A stretch of 64,000 nucleotides of DNA, from positions 744,001-808,000 of the forward strand of contig NZ_CP102590.1 of assembly GCF_032818155.1 (NCBI RefSeq), in the 5' to 3' direction. The translations under genes and the position numbers were made by a program. Position 1 is the stretch's first letter. Each line of letters opens with the position of its first letter. The notes under the pieces were generated by a model that saw only the letters and a program-made list of their open reading frames with translations, was not told the origin of the DNA and did not search any database. The DNA comes from Niallia taxi (lineage in GTDB: Bacteria > Bacillota > Bacilli > Bacillales > Cytobacillaceae). Shown here in pieces: positions 27,576 to 37,367 of the stretch.

Positions 27576-28028
27576 TTATCCACGTCTTCCTCCTCTTCCC
27601 CCTCTTTTACCTTCCGCGTTACGTTTAATAGTTGATAAGCTCTCCTCACTACTCTTTAAGAATTGAGAAATCTTATCTTCAAAGGTTTCTTTTGGTTTAA
27701 AATTCCCTTTAGAACGATCATTTCCTCTTCCGTTAGTTGGGCGGGGACGTGGTTTAGAATAAGAAGCTCTTTCTGGTCTTTCAGGTCTTTCAGGTCTATC
27801 TACAGTTTGCTTAATGGATAAAGCAAGCTTTCCTTCTTTTTCACTTAAAACCTTAACTTCAACCATATCACCAATTTTAAGATGATCATTAACATCTTTT
27901 ACATAGTTATCAGCAACCTCACTGATATGCACTAGACCTGTTTTTCCTCCTGGTAATTCAACGAATGCTCCAAAATTAGTGATACCAGTTACTTTACCTT
28001 GTAATTTACTACCTACTTCGATTGACAT
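27576..28028 (-). CDS. S1-domain RNA-binding protein (YugI/GSP13-like)
   Basis: 150 residues from the ATG at 28028; an upstream in-frame TTG at 28094 is less likely, because GGAGGAGG lies just before this ATG. The S1 domain occupies residues about 5-75 (GSKLQGKVTGITNFGAFVELPGGKTGLVHISEVADNYVKDVNDHLKIGDMVEVKVL). A basic, disordered tail follows, with RPERPERPERAS and an RGG-rich end (KRGGRGGRRG). Related general stress proteins bind RNA or ribosomes. The tail probably increases nucleic-acid affinity. Confidence 0.92.
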   Translation of the reverse strand: MSIEVGSKLQGKVTGITNFGAFVELPGGKTGLVHISEVADNYVKDVNDHLKIGDMVEVKVLSEKEGKLALSIKQTVDRPERPERPERASYSKPRPRPTNGRGNDRSKGNFKPKETFEDKISQFLKSSEESLSTIKRNAEGKRGGRGGRRG

Positions 28029-28411
28029 TAATATAATGTGCCTCCTCCATTTATTAAAACAGTTTATTATAACAAATAAATAGTATAACGTCAAACCCCT
28101 CGCATCATTATGAGAAATTTACTATGACTAAAAACCACACAAAGAATCGTTACACACGCGTAAGATATTTTAATTTATAAAAATATTTTCAGATTCCTTT
28201 CATCGTATATCGGTAAAAAGTTGCATATCTATTTTAACAGACTAATGTATCTATTGTAAGTAGCAGTTTTATACTAATTATTCTATAATCCTGCCTTGCT
28301 TATAAAAGAAGAACTAGATCCTACAGCCGAAACGCTGCCATGTTTCTTCCACAAAAAGGGTCCATTCATTTATTACAGGATTACTGCACTTTTTAACAAT
28401 AACAAAGGCGT

Positions 28412-28597
28412 TTATAAATGTTTTCTATAATTTTTTATTACTTTTTTAAACTCCAATATTCCGATAATTAGCACTGAAAATCCCAATGGAATAAACAAAA
28501 TGGCAAAAGTAATTTCATTAACTAAATTTATGCTAAAAATGATTAATAGCAGGATTGTAATAATTGTTATGTAATGAAACTTATTTATTCTCCTCAC
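28412..28597 (-). CDS. Possible small membrane protein (61 aa)
   Basis: Two hydrophobic segments (YITIITILLLIIFSINLV and FAILFIPLGFSVLIIGIL) and a basic C-terminus. The start would be a GTG overlapping an AAGGTGAGGAG stretch, so initiation is doubtful. No family recognised. Confidence 0.4.
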   Translation of the reverse strand: MRRINKFHYITIITILLLIIFSINLVNEITFAILFIPLGFSVLIIGILEFKKVIKNYRKHL

Positions 28598-28733
28598 CTT
28601 TTCTATTACTACTATTTTTTCCTTTTATATGGAATGTATTATACAAAATTTTATTATTAGCATTTATCAAAGTATAATTTATTTTCTTCCACTAGTCTGC
28701 CATGTCAGTACATTTGATTGTTTTTTCATAATA

Positions 28734-28745
28734 ACAGGAATGCTG
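28734..28745 (+). repeat. Dispersed 12-mer ACAGGAATGCTG, copy 1
   Basis: One of four identical 12-base copies in intergenic DNA, all on the plus strand (others at 33681, 42996 and 61995). A variant (ACAGGATTACTG) lies at 28375-28386. Confidence 0.5.
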
Positions 28746-28837
28746 CCACTTTAGTTTAGCTACCTGTGAGAAAGGAACATTAGCTACACCAACACTTAGT
28801 ATTCATGTAGTAATAAATAGACGAAATAACATGTATA

Positions 28838-29626
28838 TTACCGCAAAAGTTTACATTCCTTTGGTAGACTTCCCTTTTGTATATATGCTTCTATCATATG
28901 ATTAAAGAAATCCGGCATTGCTAAAGAAGCTCCATGACCAATGTTAGGTACAATAACACCTTCACAATTCGAATTAGCTTTGATTATTGCTTTAGCAGAA
29001 TTTATCATAATAGCATTTTCTTTCTCTCCTACAGTAACCAACATCTTTCCGTTTGCTTCACCAAAGTTTTTAGGTATTTTAAACGACATGTTTTCTTTTA
29101 ATACCCTAACAAGTGTTTCAGGTTTAATTTGGCGGCTTTCCTCATAATATTTCTCAAAGTAGCCTTCTTTAACATATAATGTTTTTGCTTGTAATTTGGA
29201 AAACCATCTTTTTTTTATTAATGGATAGGTTAAGGTAATAGTTGGTTTTATTAAATTTATTGCGAGTGGTAGTGATTTAACTAAAGCACTATTTATTATG
29301 GCAATATCTATTAAATTTGGCTTCATACTTAACATTTGAATTATTACCTGTGCACCTAAAGAAAATCCTATTAGAATTGTTTTCTTTCCGCTAGCTTTTT
29401 CTTCCACTAATTTAACTAATTCTTCTGCGCTTCCTTTTATAGTAAAATTAATATCAGTATTGTTTAACCCATGCTCAGGCAGAATAGGCACGATACAATG
29501 ATAATGAGTGAAATGTTGAATTTGTTTATCCCACATCCATCCACTAACTCCTCCACCATGGATAAATAGTATTAAAGTAGCACTTCTGTCACCATACTCC
29601 TGATAATGTAAGGTCAAGCATTTCAC
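28838..29626 (-). CDS. Alpha/beta-fold hydrolase
   Basis: 262 residues. Oxyanion region LFIHGGGVSGWMWDKQI, nucleophile elbow GFSLGAQ (Ser in the G-x-S-x-G variant), and the catalytic His in VPNIGHGASLAMPDFF near the end. The acid is probably in the segment around VTVGEKENA. This is a generic esterase/lyase-type fold; the substrate cannot be inferred. Monocistronic on the minus strand; GAGAGGTGAAATGC overlaps the start. Confidence 0.88.
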   Translation of the reverse strand: MKCLTLHYQEYGDRSATLILFIHGGGVSGWMWDKQIQHFTHYHCIVPILPEHGLNNTDINFTIKGSAEELVKLVEEKASGKKTILIGFSLGAQVIIQMLSMKPNLIDIAIINSALVKSLPLAINLIKPTITLTYPLIKKRWFSKLQAKTLYVKEGYFEKYYEESRQIKPETLVRVLKENMSFKIPKNFGEANGKMLVTVGEKENAIMINSAKAIIKANSNCEGVIVPNIGHGASLAMPDFFNHMIEAYIQKGSLPKECKLLR

Positions 29627-29981
29627 CTCTCTACTTTAAAATTTTTTGGTCTTAGTAATTAATAGTTTTGACGATATAATCGCTTCCCCCTTAACTTAAG
29701 ATCGAAAAAGATTAGTTATGGCCGACTTTTTTAAAGTTCTTTATTTTTTTACATCCTTAATTAGTTTACGGTTTACCTCCTCTATATGTTTCAGGAATTT
29801 AACTTTTCAAATAGCTGCTACCAAATTTGCGTTGATAATTAACATTATTTACAATAATCACTTAACAAGTTTATGTTTATATACTTACTTTAGGATCAGT
29901 CTCCCATATATTAATCTAATCTGGGGAGAAGTACATGTTATATGGCTACCCAGAAAATTGTTCACAAAAAAAGTTAAACGA

Positions 29982-30007
29982 AAAAAGCCCCCAAACAGGG
30001 ACTTTTT
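29982..30007 (-). terminator. Terminator of the diguanylate cyclase gene
   Basis: AAAAAGCCCC and GGGACTTTTT arms; located about 55 bases past the GGDEF gene stop. Confidence 0.65.
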
Positions 30008-30061
30008 CCGAGCAAGTCAAAATATATTTTTATTACATATTGAAATATATAATATAAAAAG

Positions 30062-31009
30062 TTAGAAGTACCGATATGTATTTTTACCACTTGCTTTTGC
30101 CCGATATAAAGCATTATCGGCTTTTTTTAACAGGTCTTCGAGCGATTGGTTTTCCCTTGAATAAGTAACAATGCCGATGCTTACGGATAAGCAGAAATTC
30201 TTTATGTGAAAATCCCAAGACGATAAGTTACGAATAAGCGCATTGGCTATATCATCTACTTTTTCTTTATTAATATTACTTAAATTAACAATAAACTCAT
30301 CCCCGCCTAAACGAAAAACAGCCCCATTTAGCGTGCTCTGCTTAATGACATTTTCTATTCTTAATGAAACCTCCTTTAAGACAAAATCGCCAGCCTCATG
30401 TCCTAGCTGATCGTTAATCTTTTTAAAACCATCTAAATCCATAAAGAAAATGGTTCCCTCTTTTTTTGTATATTGATTAAAGAATCTTTCCAGAAAATAT
30501 CTGTTATAACAACCAGTTAAATGGTCTCTGTAAGCCATGCTTTCTAATTCTAAATAGTATGAAAACATCTTTGCCAGCTTCTCGATTAACTTTATACTAT
30601 TACTGTTAAACGTTGTAGCACTTTCCTGAACTGCACATATGGTTCCAAAAACTTCCCCATTTCTTAGAATTACTGGCACCCCCAAATAGGCATTTACATT
30701 TGTCGATTGATAAGTACTTTTTATATCCCTCAGACTCGCTTCTTTGCTTATATCTTCATATACTAAGGCCTTACCTTCCGTAAAATTAATCCTTGTACAA
30801 ACTGCGGATTGTAGTGGAATAACGGCTCCTTCATTTATATGAATGTTTTCCTTATTTTCAGCAACTTTTAAGATGTGCTGTTCCATATCTGTAAATGCAC
30901 TTAAGAACAAAAACCCCTCGGGTAATATCTCTTTTGCTAAGGCAAGAATGTCTATAGCAAGCTCATTAAAGCTTTCGTAGAACTGATATTCTTTTACAAT
31001 TTTTTTCAT
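30062..31009 (-). CDS. GAF-GGDEF diguanylate cyclase
   Basis: About 315 residues from the ATG at 31009 (an upstream reading to 31039 is possible). A GAF-like sensor covers residues about 15-150 (VYLGVPVILRNGEVFGTICAVQESATTF style). It is followed by a GGDEF domain with DHLTGCYNRYFLERFF, FMDLDGFKKINDQLGHEAGD and the intact active site RLGGDEFIV. It should make cyclic di-GMP from GTP in response to a ligand or redox cue bound by GAF. No EAL or PilZ gene is nearby. No allosteric RxxD is obvious before the active site. Confidence 0.93.
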   Translation of the reverse strand: MKKIVKEYQFYESFNELAIDILALAKEILPEGFLFLSAFTDMEQHILKVAENKENIHINEGAVIPLQSAVCTRINFTEGKALVYEDISKEASLRDIKSTYQSTNVNAYLGVPVILRNGEVFGTICAVQESATTFNSNSIKLIEKLAKMFSYYLELESMAYRDHLTGCYNRYFLERFFNQYTKKEGTIFFMDLDGFKKINDQLGHEAGDFVLKEVSLRIENVIKQSTLNGAVFRLGGDEFIVNLSNINKEKVDDIANALIRNLSSWDFHIKNFCLSVSIGIVTYSRENQSLEDLLKKADNALYRAKASGKNTYRYF

Positions 31010-31376
31010 GTATTTTAACAACCTCTTACCTTCACACAAAAATGAAGGTTCTCCTGAATTTTTTATATACTTATAAAAGCATATAGTATTTCTTATCTAA
31101 ATGAGGCTCCTACCCTTGCTAACATTTGATGCAAAGAGACCACAAAGGTCTGCAATCAAATGGATGAACTTGTGGTCTTTCTAAATTAGACAAAAAGTTA
31201 AAAGATAGAAACACATTTAATCACATTCTTTTTGGTTAGTTACGACCTATACATACAGCTTTTATATCGAAGATTGAACCTTTACTTGATGAATCTTCAA
31301 TAGCAATCAAAAAAGGCACCCTTTCCTTCTAATAATAACTCACAATGTTAATTATTTCCTAAAACTAATATATACT

Positions 31377-32567
31377 CTATTTATCCTCTATATAACGTTC
31401 TTTTCTTAATCCACTTCTTTTAATTTCTGAATTGAAATTAACATGCATCTCCGCTTTTGCATACCCATCATCCCAAGTATCTTTATATTTTTTGAAATTT
31501 TTATAATCCTGTTCTCTTAATAAGTCACCTAATCCAAAGATATCAGCATTAAACTCTTCTTTCGTTTTTTTTATGAATGCTTTTATCTCTTTTTCCATTG
31601 TTTTATTTATAGATAATTCAAAGCTTTCGAATGCACCTGCATCACCTAACTTTGTTAAACATTCAGTACCATCCAATATGCCTTCTGTCTTTATCTTTAT
31701 GTAAAAATTTGGTATGCCCTTTATCTCTTTTGCAGTAATCTTTGTAGTAGAATGGGTTACACGATATTCAAACTTTTTTTTCCCATCTTCACATTTAGCG
31801 TCAATAGATGTACTTTTTATTTTACCTTGGACAAAAAGTAAATCGCGTACTTCAAATAGAGATGCATACCCTGCTAGCTTTCCATTTTTAAATGCTCCCA
31901 TAGAATTAACCTTTACTTGACTATCAGGATCTTCACTTTTTAAATTTTCAATATTTCCACCCTTTTTTGGATCCCCAATTAATTGGACTGCAGGAAGTAC
32001 TGGAGCCTGTCCTTCTGAATTAGAGATTCGTGTATAATCATTTAACTTAATATCTGGAGCTCCTCCCCAATCCTTTTGCATAGTAGTTAATTGAGAAAAT
32101 AATTTGAGCGAAGGACTTTTTTTATACATATTATTTACTTTCAAGATATCGCCTGCTTTTCCTGTTCTTGCAATAACAATAAGAAAGTCATCTCTAATTT
32201 GACGATTTCGATCAAAAAAATCCATAAAATCTAACATTCCATCCTTTGCCAGCTCTTCACTAATAACTAAAACTCTCATATGAGAATATATTGGAATAGT
32301 TGCATTTACAACGTTAAATTTAGAAACAAGTTCCCCGATTGTATTCCCTTCTAGAGAAGCAACATTCGATGAGGCTAAACCAGTTGCTGTTAGAGCCGTC
32401 ATCTCTCTTGCCTCTGTAGTTTCAATAGTAAGCTTATATTTAAATGACTCCCCTTTATCAACTGCCATGCCTGTAACAATAGAAGTCTTCGCCAGTTCAT
32501 TCCTATCCCAGCAACCAGTTAAAAGGAGTACTAGACATAGTAGTAAAATATATTTTAAAAAGTTCAT
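31377..32567 (-). CDS. Ger(x)C-family spore germination lipoprotein (orphan C subunit)
   Basis: About 396 residues from the ATG at 32567, with GAGGAG upstream. Lipoprotein signal MNFLKYILLLCLVLLLTGC is followed by the family hallmark WDRNELAKTSIVTGMAVDKG. C-subunits of germinant receptors (GerAC, GerKC) are lipoproteins on the outer face of the spore inner membrane and work with A and B subunits. No gerA- or gerB-like gene lies near, so this is an orphan. Full length and no disruptions suggest it is still functional. Confidence 0.92.
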   Translation of the reverse strand: MNFLKYILLLCLVLLLTGCWDRNELAKTSIVTGMAVDKGESFKYKLTIETTEAREMTALTATGLASSNVASLEGNTIGELVSKFNVVNATIPIYSHMRVLVISEELAKDGMLDFMDFFDRNRQIRDDFLIVIARTGKAGDILKVNNMYKKSPSLKLFSQLTTMQKDWGGAPDIKLNDYTRISNSEGQAPVLPAVQLIGDPKKGGNIENLKSEDPDSQVKVNSMGAFKNGKLAGYASLFEVRDLLFVQGKIKSTSIDAKCEDGKKKFEYRVTHSTTKITAKEIKGIPNFYIKIKTEGILDGTECLTKLGDAGAFESFELSINKTMEKEIKAFIKKTKEEFNADIFGLGDLLREQDYKNFKKYKDTWDDGYAKAEMHVNFNSEIKRSGLRKERYIEDK

Positions 32568-32754
32568 TACCAAACTCCTCTAGGATAAATAGTAAGCCTA
32601 TATTATTATTTGACTCTTTGGTGAAGACTACTCCCTAATAAATTACTTCTTACATAGAATCATGAGAAAATTGTTCTTCATTTGTGTTCTTATAAGTTTT
32701 TTTATATACCTGTATATAAGTTATCACCCTTTCATTACGAAAAGTAAGTAAAAG

Positions 32755-32876
32755 GAGGCTGGACAAAACAAAAGATAACCTTTCTAAACACGAATAATAA
32801 AATTACATTTAAATTTGAAAAATGAGCACGTGACAAAATAGAATATGGGTTTAAAATTAGTTCGTTTCATTGCGCG
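32755..32876 (+). repeat. GC-rich dispersed repeat, copy C (left third only)
   Basis: GAGGCTGGACAAAACAAAAG to GTTCGTTTCATTGCGC matches the first 120 bases of copy B nearly base for base, then stops abruptly just where the G+C-rich core begins. One G of the terminal GGGACAAAA is lost. Confidence 0.8.
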
Positions 32877-33038
32877 CTCGTCCTCAAAATAAACCAATAT
32901 TACTCCTTGATTGATCAACAATCAATAAAGGTACAACTTATTATGCATTACCAATGCCTTAAGTTATAAAATCTTGAAAGGTATACAATTTCTCTTAAAG
33001 CAAATTATAAAAAAAGATGCTTATATTGGAGGTTAATT

Positions 33039-33182
33039 ATGTTCCCTAACTACAAAGGAAAACTTATTACAATTATGTGGATGGGTCTTGGCTCTGCTCT
33101 ACTTTCAAGCATATTCAGTGCTATTCTCATTGCTATTTCTATTAACACTTACCAAAAAGTTAATAAAATATCTAATCGCTAA
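33039..33182 (+). CDS. Very small membrane protein (47 aa)
   Basis: ATG with a strong TTGGAGG site six to seven bases upstream. Reads MFPNYKGKLITIMWMGLGSA, then a hydrophobic helix LLSSIFSAILIAISI and a basic tail QKVNKISNR. A short protein with one to two membrane segments and good translation signals. No family recognised. It precedes a second small membrane protein at 33357. Confidence 0.6.
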   Translation: MFPNYKGKLITIMWMGLGSALLSSIFSAILIAISINTYQKVNKISNR

Positions 33183-33356
33183 GTATTATACCTAGTATTT
33201 CATGTATTTTTTATTATTATTTCTCTAATTGCATTAATCTGCCGAATTAGGTAATCCACTTAACACAAAAATATTGACCTGTTATTCCATGTTGAGGATA
33301 ACTATTTAGTCGTGGAAAGAAAGTATGGAAGAAAAATTAAAGAAATAGGTGAGTTG

Positions 33357-33515
33357 ATGAAATTAAAACCTTCAGCTATGTTTACGAGCAAGAAAATAAC
33401 ATTTGCATTTTTTGTGTCTCATTTAGCGGGCTGGATATTGGCTAATCTTCAAACGATTTGGATTGTGTATGAGATTAGAAAAATGAAGAAAGAGTTATCA
33501 AACCGAATAAAATAA
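33357..33515 (+). CDS. Second very small membrane protein (52 aa)
   Basis: Starts at the ATG in GGTGAGTTGATG at 33357; a GTG reading from 33312 is possible. MKLKPSAMFTSKKITFAFFV, then one membrane helix (FVSHLAGWILANLQTIWIVYEI) and a basic tail RKMKKELSNRIK. General design (short N-terminus, membrane helix, Lys/Arg/Ser-Asn-Arg tail) matches the gene at 33039. It ends just before a strong terminator. Confidence 0.6.
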   Translation: MKLKPSAMFTSKKITFAFFVSHLAGWILANLQTIWIVYEIRKMKKELSNRIK

Positions 33516-33561
33516 AAATTCCATAAGAGTTATTTATATAAATGGAGAATTATTTACGACT

Positions 33562-33610
33562 AAAAGCCTGTATCAATGATTATTAAGTAATCATCGATAC
33601 AGGCTTTTTA
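33562..33610 (+). terminator. Terminator after the small membrane proteins
   Basis: AAAAGCCTGTATC(A)ATGATTA pairs with TAATCATCGATACAGGCTTTTT, a stem of about 20 bp with a T tract. Confidence 0.88.
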
Positions 33611-33680
33611 GAGTTCCCCCCTATTTTTTAGAAGTGAGTATCTTCACAATTTGTGAATTTTGCGCTATAAAAAAGCATAT

Positions 33681-33692
33681 ACAGGAATGCTG
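33681..33692 (+). repeat. Dispersed 12-mer ACAGGAATGCTG, copy 2
   Basis: Identical to the copies at 28734, 42996 and 61995; here followed by ACCTGTTGGTGTC. Confidence 0.5.
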
Positions 33693-33824
33693 ACCTGTTG
33701 GTGTCAAAGCCACGTATTATGTTTTTTTGAATTGATGGCCACATCCTCATAACGAAAGCCACAACATTACCTATAATCAATAAAATCTAATTTCCATATT
33801 CCTTTTCTAGTTTCCATATTACAC

Positions 33825-34733
33825 TCAAATAGAAGCTTGATTCCTTTTTCCAGAAAATAAATAAGTACAAACAAAGCCAAAGATGATCAATAAGGTAGCT
33901 AAGAGCCCTCCTTCTAAACCAAAAGAACCACCCGTTACTATATCATTTCCACCACTCACATCAATTGTATATACACCATATGGCGTTGTTCCACTAACAG
34001 GAAAGCCGAAAACATTTCCTTGAAAATAGTTCCATGTAATATGATATCCAATAGGCGTCCACAAACTCTGTGTTTTGTCATACATGTATGCAAATAGTAT
34101 TCCTACTAGGAAGATATTGAAAATTCCTAGCGGTGTTACATTTTGATTAGCCAAATGGGCAATTCCAAAAATCAGGGCTGAAACAATGTAAATGGTAACC
34201 TTTCGACGACCTCTATCTGCAAGGGTAGACATGATATAGCCTCTAAATACAAGTTCTTCAAACAAACCAACCAAGATAAAAAAGATTAAGTAAGTAACAG
34301 AATAAGTTGTAAAGTTTGGGTTGGAAAGTGAATTAATTAATTCGATATTATCGGTAAATAGGAGGATAAAGAAAATGATTGCAATAGATACTGCTCCTAA
34401 TAATAAGCCAAACATTATATTTTTCAGGAAAAAACCAAAACCTAAATCTTGTATTTTCTTTTTATTTAAAAATTTCCATAATAAAAGCAATGAAATTAAA
34501 GCAGCTACATAACCGAAAGCATAAGAAAATAAATCTAACCACGGACGACCTGACATAATATCGCTTCTATCCATTGTAAATACACCTGTACTGTCTGAAC
34601 TAACCGTAAATAATGCGTACATCTCAACTGGAAGCATAAAAATTGCTTGAATTATAAAAGTAACTATTAGCGTTACAAAAATGAGCCAACCTGTCCTTAC
34701 CTGACCATTACTGTTTTTAAACAAATCTTTCAC
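33825..34733 (-). CDS. CPBP-family intramembrane metalloprotease
   Basis: 302 residues, about eight membrane helices. The CPBP (Abi/Rce1-like) motifs are present: motif 1 EELVFRGYIMSTL, then FGIAHLANQN with the second metal-binding His, and later YHITWNYFQGNVFG. Family members cleave within the membrane or act in self-immunity and prenyl-protein processing. The substrate here is unknown. GGAGTGAAAG precedes the ATG. Confidence 0.9.
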   Translation of the reverse strand: MKDLFKNSNGQVRTGWLIFVTLIVTFIIQAIFMLPVEMYALFTVSSDSTGVFTMDRSDIMSGRPWLDLFSYAFGYVAALISLLLLWKFLNKKKIQDLGFGFFLKNIMFGLLLGAVSIAIIFFILLFTDNIELINSLSNPNFTTYSVTYLIFFILVGLFEELVFRGYIMSTLADRGRRKVTIYIVSALIFGIAHLANQNVTPLGIFNIFLVGILFAYMYDKTQSLWTPIGYHITWNYFQGNVFGFPVSGTTPYGVYTIDVSGGNDIVTGGSFGLEGGLLATLLIIFGFVCTYLFSGKRNQASI

Positions 34734-34828
34734 TCCTTCTACTTGTAAGCCATAGACACATACTAGAAAACTAATCTAATAGAAATAGGTAGAATTCCGT
34801 TTATCCCTTGAAGAAACCTAAGTGCTTT

Positions 34829-35044
34829 TCAACTCTTTTTTTTATCTAATCTTAACGATATTTTTGTTCCATCAGCACATGCCGTAACTCCAACAATGCC
34901 TATTCCTTTCATTAATAGTGGATAAATATATTTTCTAAATAAATTCACACGAACCATTGTCAAATTATATTCAACAATCCCGCAAAATACTCCAAAAAAG
35001 TGATATCTTTCTTCTAAATAATTCCTTTTCTCTTTTAGTGTGTA
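34829..35044 (-). pseudogene. Protein-like open frame without a start, unknown origin
   Basis: A 70-codon minus-strand frame reads coherently (YLEERYHFFGVFCGIVEYNL, VNLFRKYIYPLLMKGIGIVG, ACADGTKISLRLDKKKS) and ends in TGA at 34831. It has no initiation codon or ribosome site at the front, and a stop sits just upstream. Either a gene fragment or a small gene using an internal ATG. Family not recognised. Confidence 0.35.
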
Positions 35045-35186
35045 TTACTTTAAAGTGACTTTTCTTTATACCATTTAATAATACATGTTAGATTTTTTAT
35101 TCATTAATATTACAACTCTGTATTGTTTACCTTTTGTTTGCAAACATTATTAATAATATAAGTATACATTACTGGAGGCATGACCC

Positions 35187-36197
35187 TTGTTTCAAAACAA
35201 TTCTATAAGCGCTTCTGAAGTAGGAGCAATATGGCAAACTTACCAGGAAAAAACACTAATTATGAGGATTTTGGAGTATTTCATTGAAAAATCTGATGAT
35301 TTACAAGCTAGAAATATTTTAGGTGGTCTCTGGCAAGAACTAAATTTTTATGTTTTGGAAATGGAAGAACTATTTTCCGAACAAGGAATGGTTAAACCAA
35401 TAGGTTTTACCTCGGAAGATGTAAATCTAACAGCACCTAAATTGTACGATAATGGATTTGACATCATGTTTATTCGAGTACTAAAAGAAGTCAGCATGGG
35501 ATTGTATACCTTAAATATGAATATGGCATACAATAAAAGAGTTATGCAAATTTATGAGGGATTAACGACAATTACGCAAAAAATATACAAATTATCAACT
35601 TGTTACTTGCTAGAAAGAGGAAATCTTGCGCTTCCACCTCAAGTTTCCTTACCGAAAAAAAACGAAATTATTGAGAGTAAAAAGTATATGGAAGGCTTTA
35701 AACTAACTGGTGATAAAAGAGCGCTTAATGATTTAGAAATTGGCATCCTTCATCATAACCTTCAATCCAATAACATTGGGCTACAACTCATCACAGGGTT
35801 TGCACAATGTGCACAAAGCAAAGAAGCTACAACATATTTTTTAAAAGGAAAAAAGCTTGCAAAGAAACAAATTAAGATGATGGAAGATATTCTTCGAGAA
35901 GGAGATGTCCGATTTTCCAGCTCTTCAGTAGGTACTGTAACAGCCTCAAATGTCTCCCCATTTTCAGACAAACTGATGATGCACTGTATCTATATTCTAA
36001 ATGGATTTGGACTTGTAGGCGCTGGAACGGGTGCATTCTTTAGTTTAAGAAATGACCTTTCTATGAAGTCCATTTTGCTAGCAAAAGATGTATATTTTTA
36101 TGCTCAAGAAGGCATAAAAATTAAAATTAAAAACGGTTGGTTTGAAGAGCCTCCTCAAATGGAGGATCGCAATCAACTAATCAAGGATAAAAGCTGA
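35187..36197 (+). CDS. DUF3231 family protein
   Basis: 336 residues from a TTG start with GGAGG eight bases upstream. Two related helical halves (residues about 10-165 and 175-330), each with the DUF3231 pattern: LTSSEVGAIW-like N-terminus, then helices with LSMGLYTLNMNMAYNKRVM and the second half IGLQLITGFAQCAQSKEATTYFLKGKKLAKKQIK. This family is found in spore-formers, often near germination or sporulation genes, and is of unknown function. A ferritin-like helical bundle is plausible. Confidence 0.85.
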   Translation: MFQNNSISASEVGAIWQTYQEKTLIMRILEYFIEKSDDLQARNILGGLWQELNFYVLEMEELFSEQGMVKPIGFTSEDVNLTAPKLYDNGFDIMFIRVLKEVSMGLYTLNMNMAYNKRVMQIYEGLTTITQKIYKLSTCYLLERGNLALPPQVSLPKKNEIIESKKYMEGFKLTGDKRALNDLEIGILHHNLQSNNIGLQLITGFAQCAQSKEATTYFLKGKKLAKKQIKMMEDILREGDVRFSSSSVGTVTASNVSPFSDKLMMHCIYILNGFGLVGAGTGAFFSLRNDLSMKSILLAKDVYFYAQEGIKIKIKNGWFEEPPQMEDRNQLIKDKS

Positions 36198-36255
36198 ATA
36201 TCTATAAAATTCTAGAATCTGATTTAAATAAAAATATACAAATTCAAACTACTTA

Positions 36256-36279
36256 AAAAGGACTCTTAGGAGTCCTTTT
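36256..36279 (+). terminator. Terminator of the DUF3231 gene
   Basis: AAAAGGACTC, loop TTAG, GAGTCCTTTT; perfect 10-bp stem. Confidence 0.85.
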
Positions 36280-36292
36280 ATAAAGCAAATAA

Positions 36293-37367
36293 ATTGCAGG
36301 TGATTTATCCGTAAGATTAGGACAGCCAGCTGTACTTGGAAAGTTAATCATTGGAATAATATTAGGTCCCGCAGTCCTTGGGTAAATAGAAAACGATGAT
36401 TTTATTCATTATTTCTCTGAGATTGGAGTTTTATTGCTCAGGTTCTTAGCCGGTTTGAAGACAGATCTGGACCAGCTTAAAAAGAATTGGAAAGCTGCTT
36501 TTGCGGTTGCTATACTGGGTATCCTATTTCCTTTTATCGGAGGATTTGGTATCGGAAAGCTATTTGGACTAAATACAACATACTCCCTATTTATAGGAGT
36601 ACTACTATGTGCAACATCTGTAAGTATTACTGTCCAAGTGTTAAAGGATATAGGTAGACGACGTTCTGGTTGTCGTACTTTTAGCTGTCATGACTAGTTT
36701 TCTTGGGATTGGAAATGAGTTCCATTGGACTTCTAATAGGTAAAAAGGTCATCTTCTTTATTGGTATTTTACTTGCAGGAGGTTTCCTTGTTCCCAAAAA
36801 GCTAAAATTATTATCTAAATTAAAGGTTACTGAACCAGTGGTATCCATCTCCCTTGTCATTTGTTTAGCTTTTGTATATTTTGCAGATATCCTTGGAATG
36901 GCAGGAATTATTGGAGCGTTTGCAGCTGGCATAGCGATTTCACAAACAAACTTTAAGCACACCATCGAGAGCAAGGTGGAGCCTATAGCATATGCCAATT
37001 TGTTCCCGTTTTCTTTGTAAGCAGTGGTTTAAATGTCTCATTTAATGGTGTAGGAAGCCAGATTGGGTTTATTGTAGCACTAGTAATTATTGCGATTATA
37101 ACGAAACTTGTAGGTGAAGCTATTGGAGCAAAAATATCTGTTTTTAACAATCGTTCCTCTTTAATTATTGGGGCTGGAATGGTTTCACGAGGAGAAGTAG
37201 CTCTAATTATTGCCGCCACTGGTTTACAAGAATCTCTTTTGTTACCTGAATATTTCACTGCTATTGTAGTCGTTATAATTGCAACAACCTTGTTCGCTCC
37301 TCCATTATTGAGATATTTAATTCCAGGGGAAAGTAACTCTTTAAATAACAAAGAAAAAACTGTATAA
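36293..37367 (+). pseudogene. Decayed GerN/NapA-like Na+/H+ antiporter
   Basis: A CPA2 antiporter recognisable across three frames. The start is missing: similarity opens at IAGDLSVRLGQPAVLGKLIIGIILGPAVLG, then a TAA replaces an expected Trp. FLAGLKTDLDQLKKNWKAAF follows, then a frame change and short deletion after VQVLKDIG. The next frame gives GLLIGKKVIFFIGILLAGGF, a further shift occurs near 37010, and finally SRGEVALIIAATGLQESLLLPEYFTAIVVVIIATTLFAPPLLRYL. GerN-type antiporters assist inosine-triggered germination in Bacillus cereus. Not functional here. Confidence 0.9.

Noticed and set aside
29718..30065. 115-codon plus-strand frame upstream of the GGDEF terminator
   Set aside because: No ribosome site, low-complexity Phe/Ile-rich start, and it runs through the terminator hairpin at 29982.
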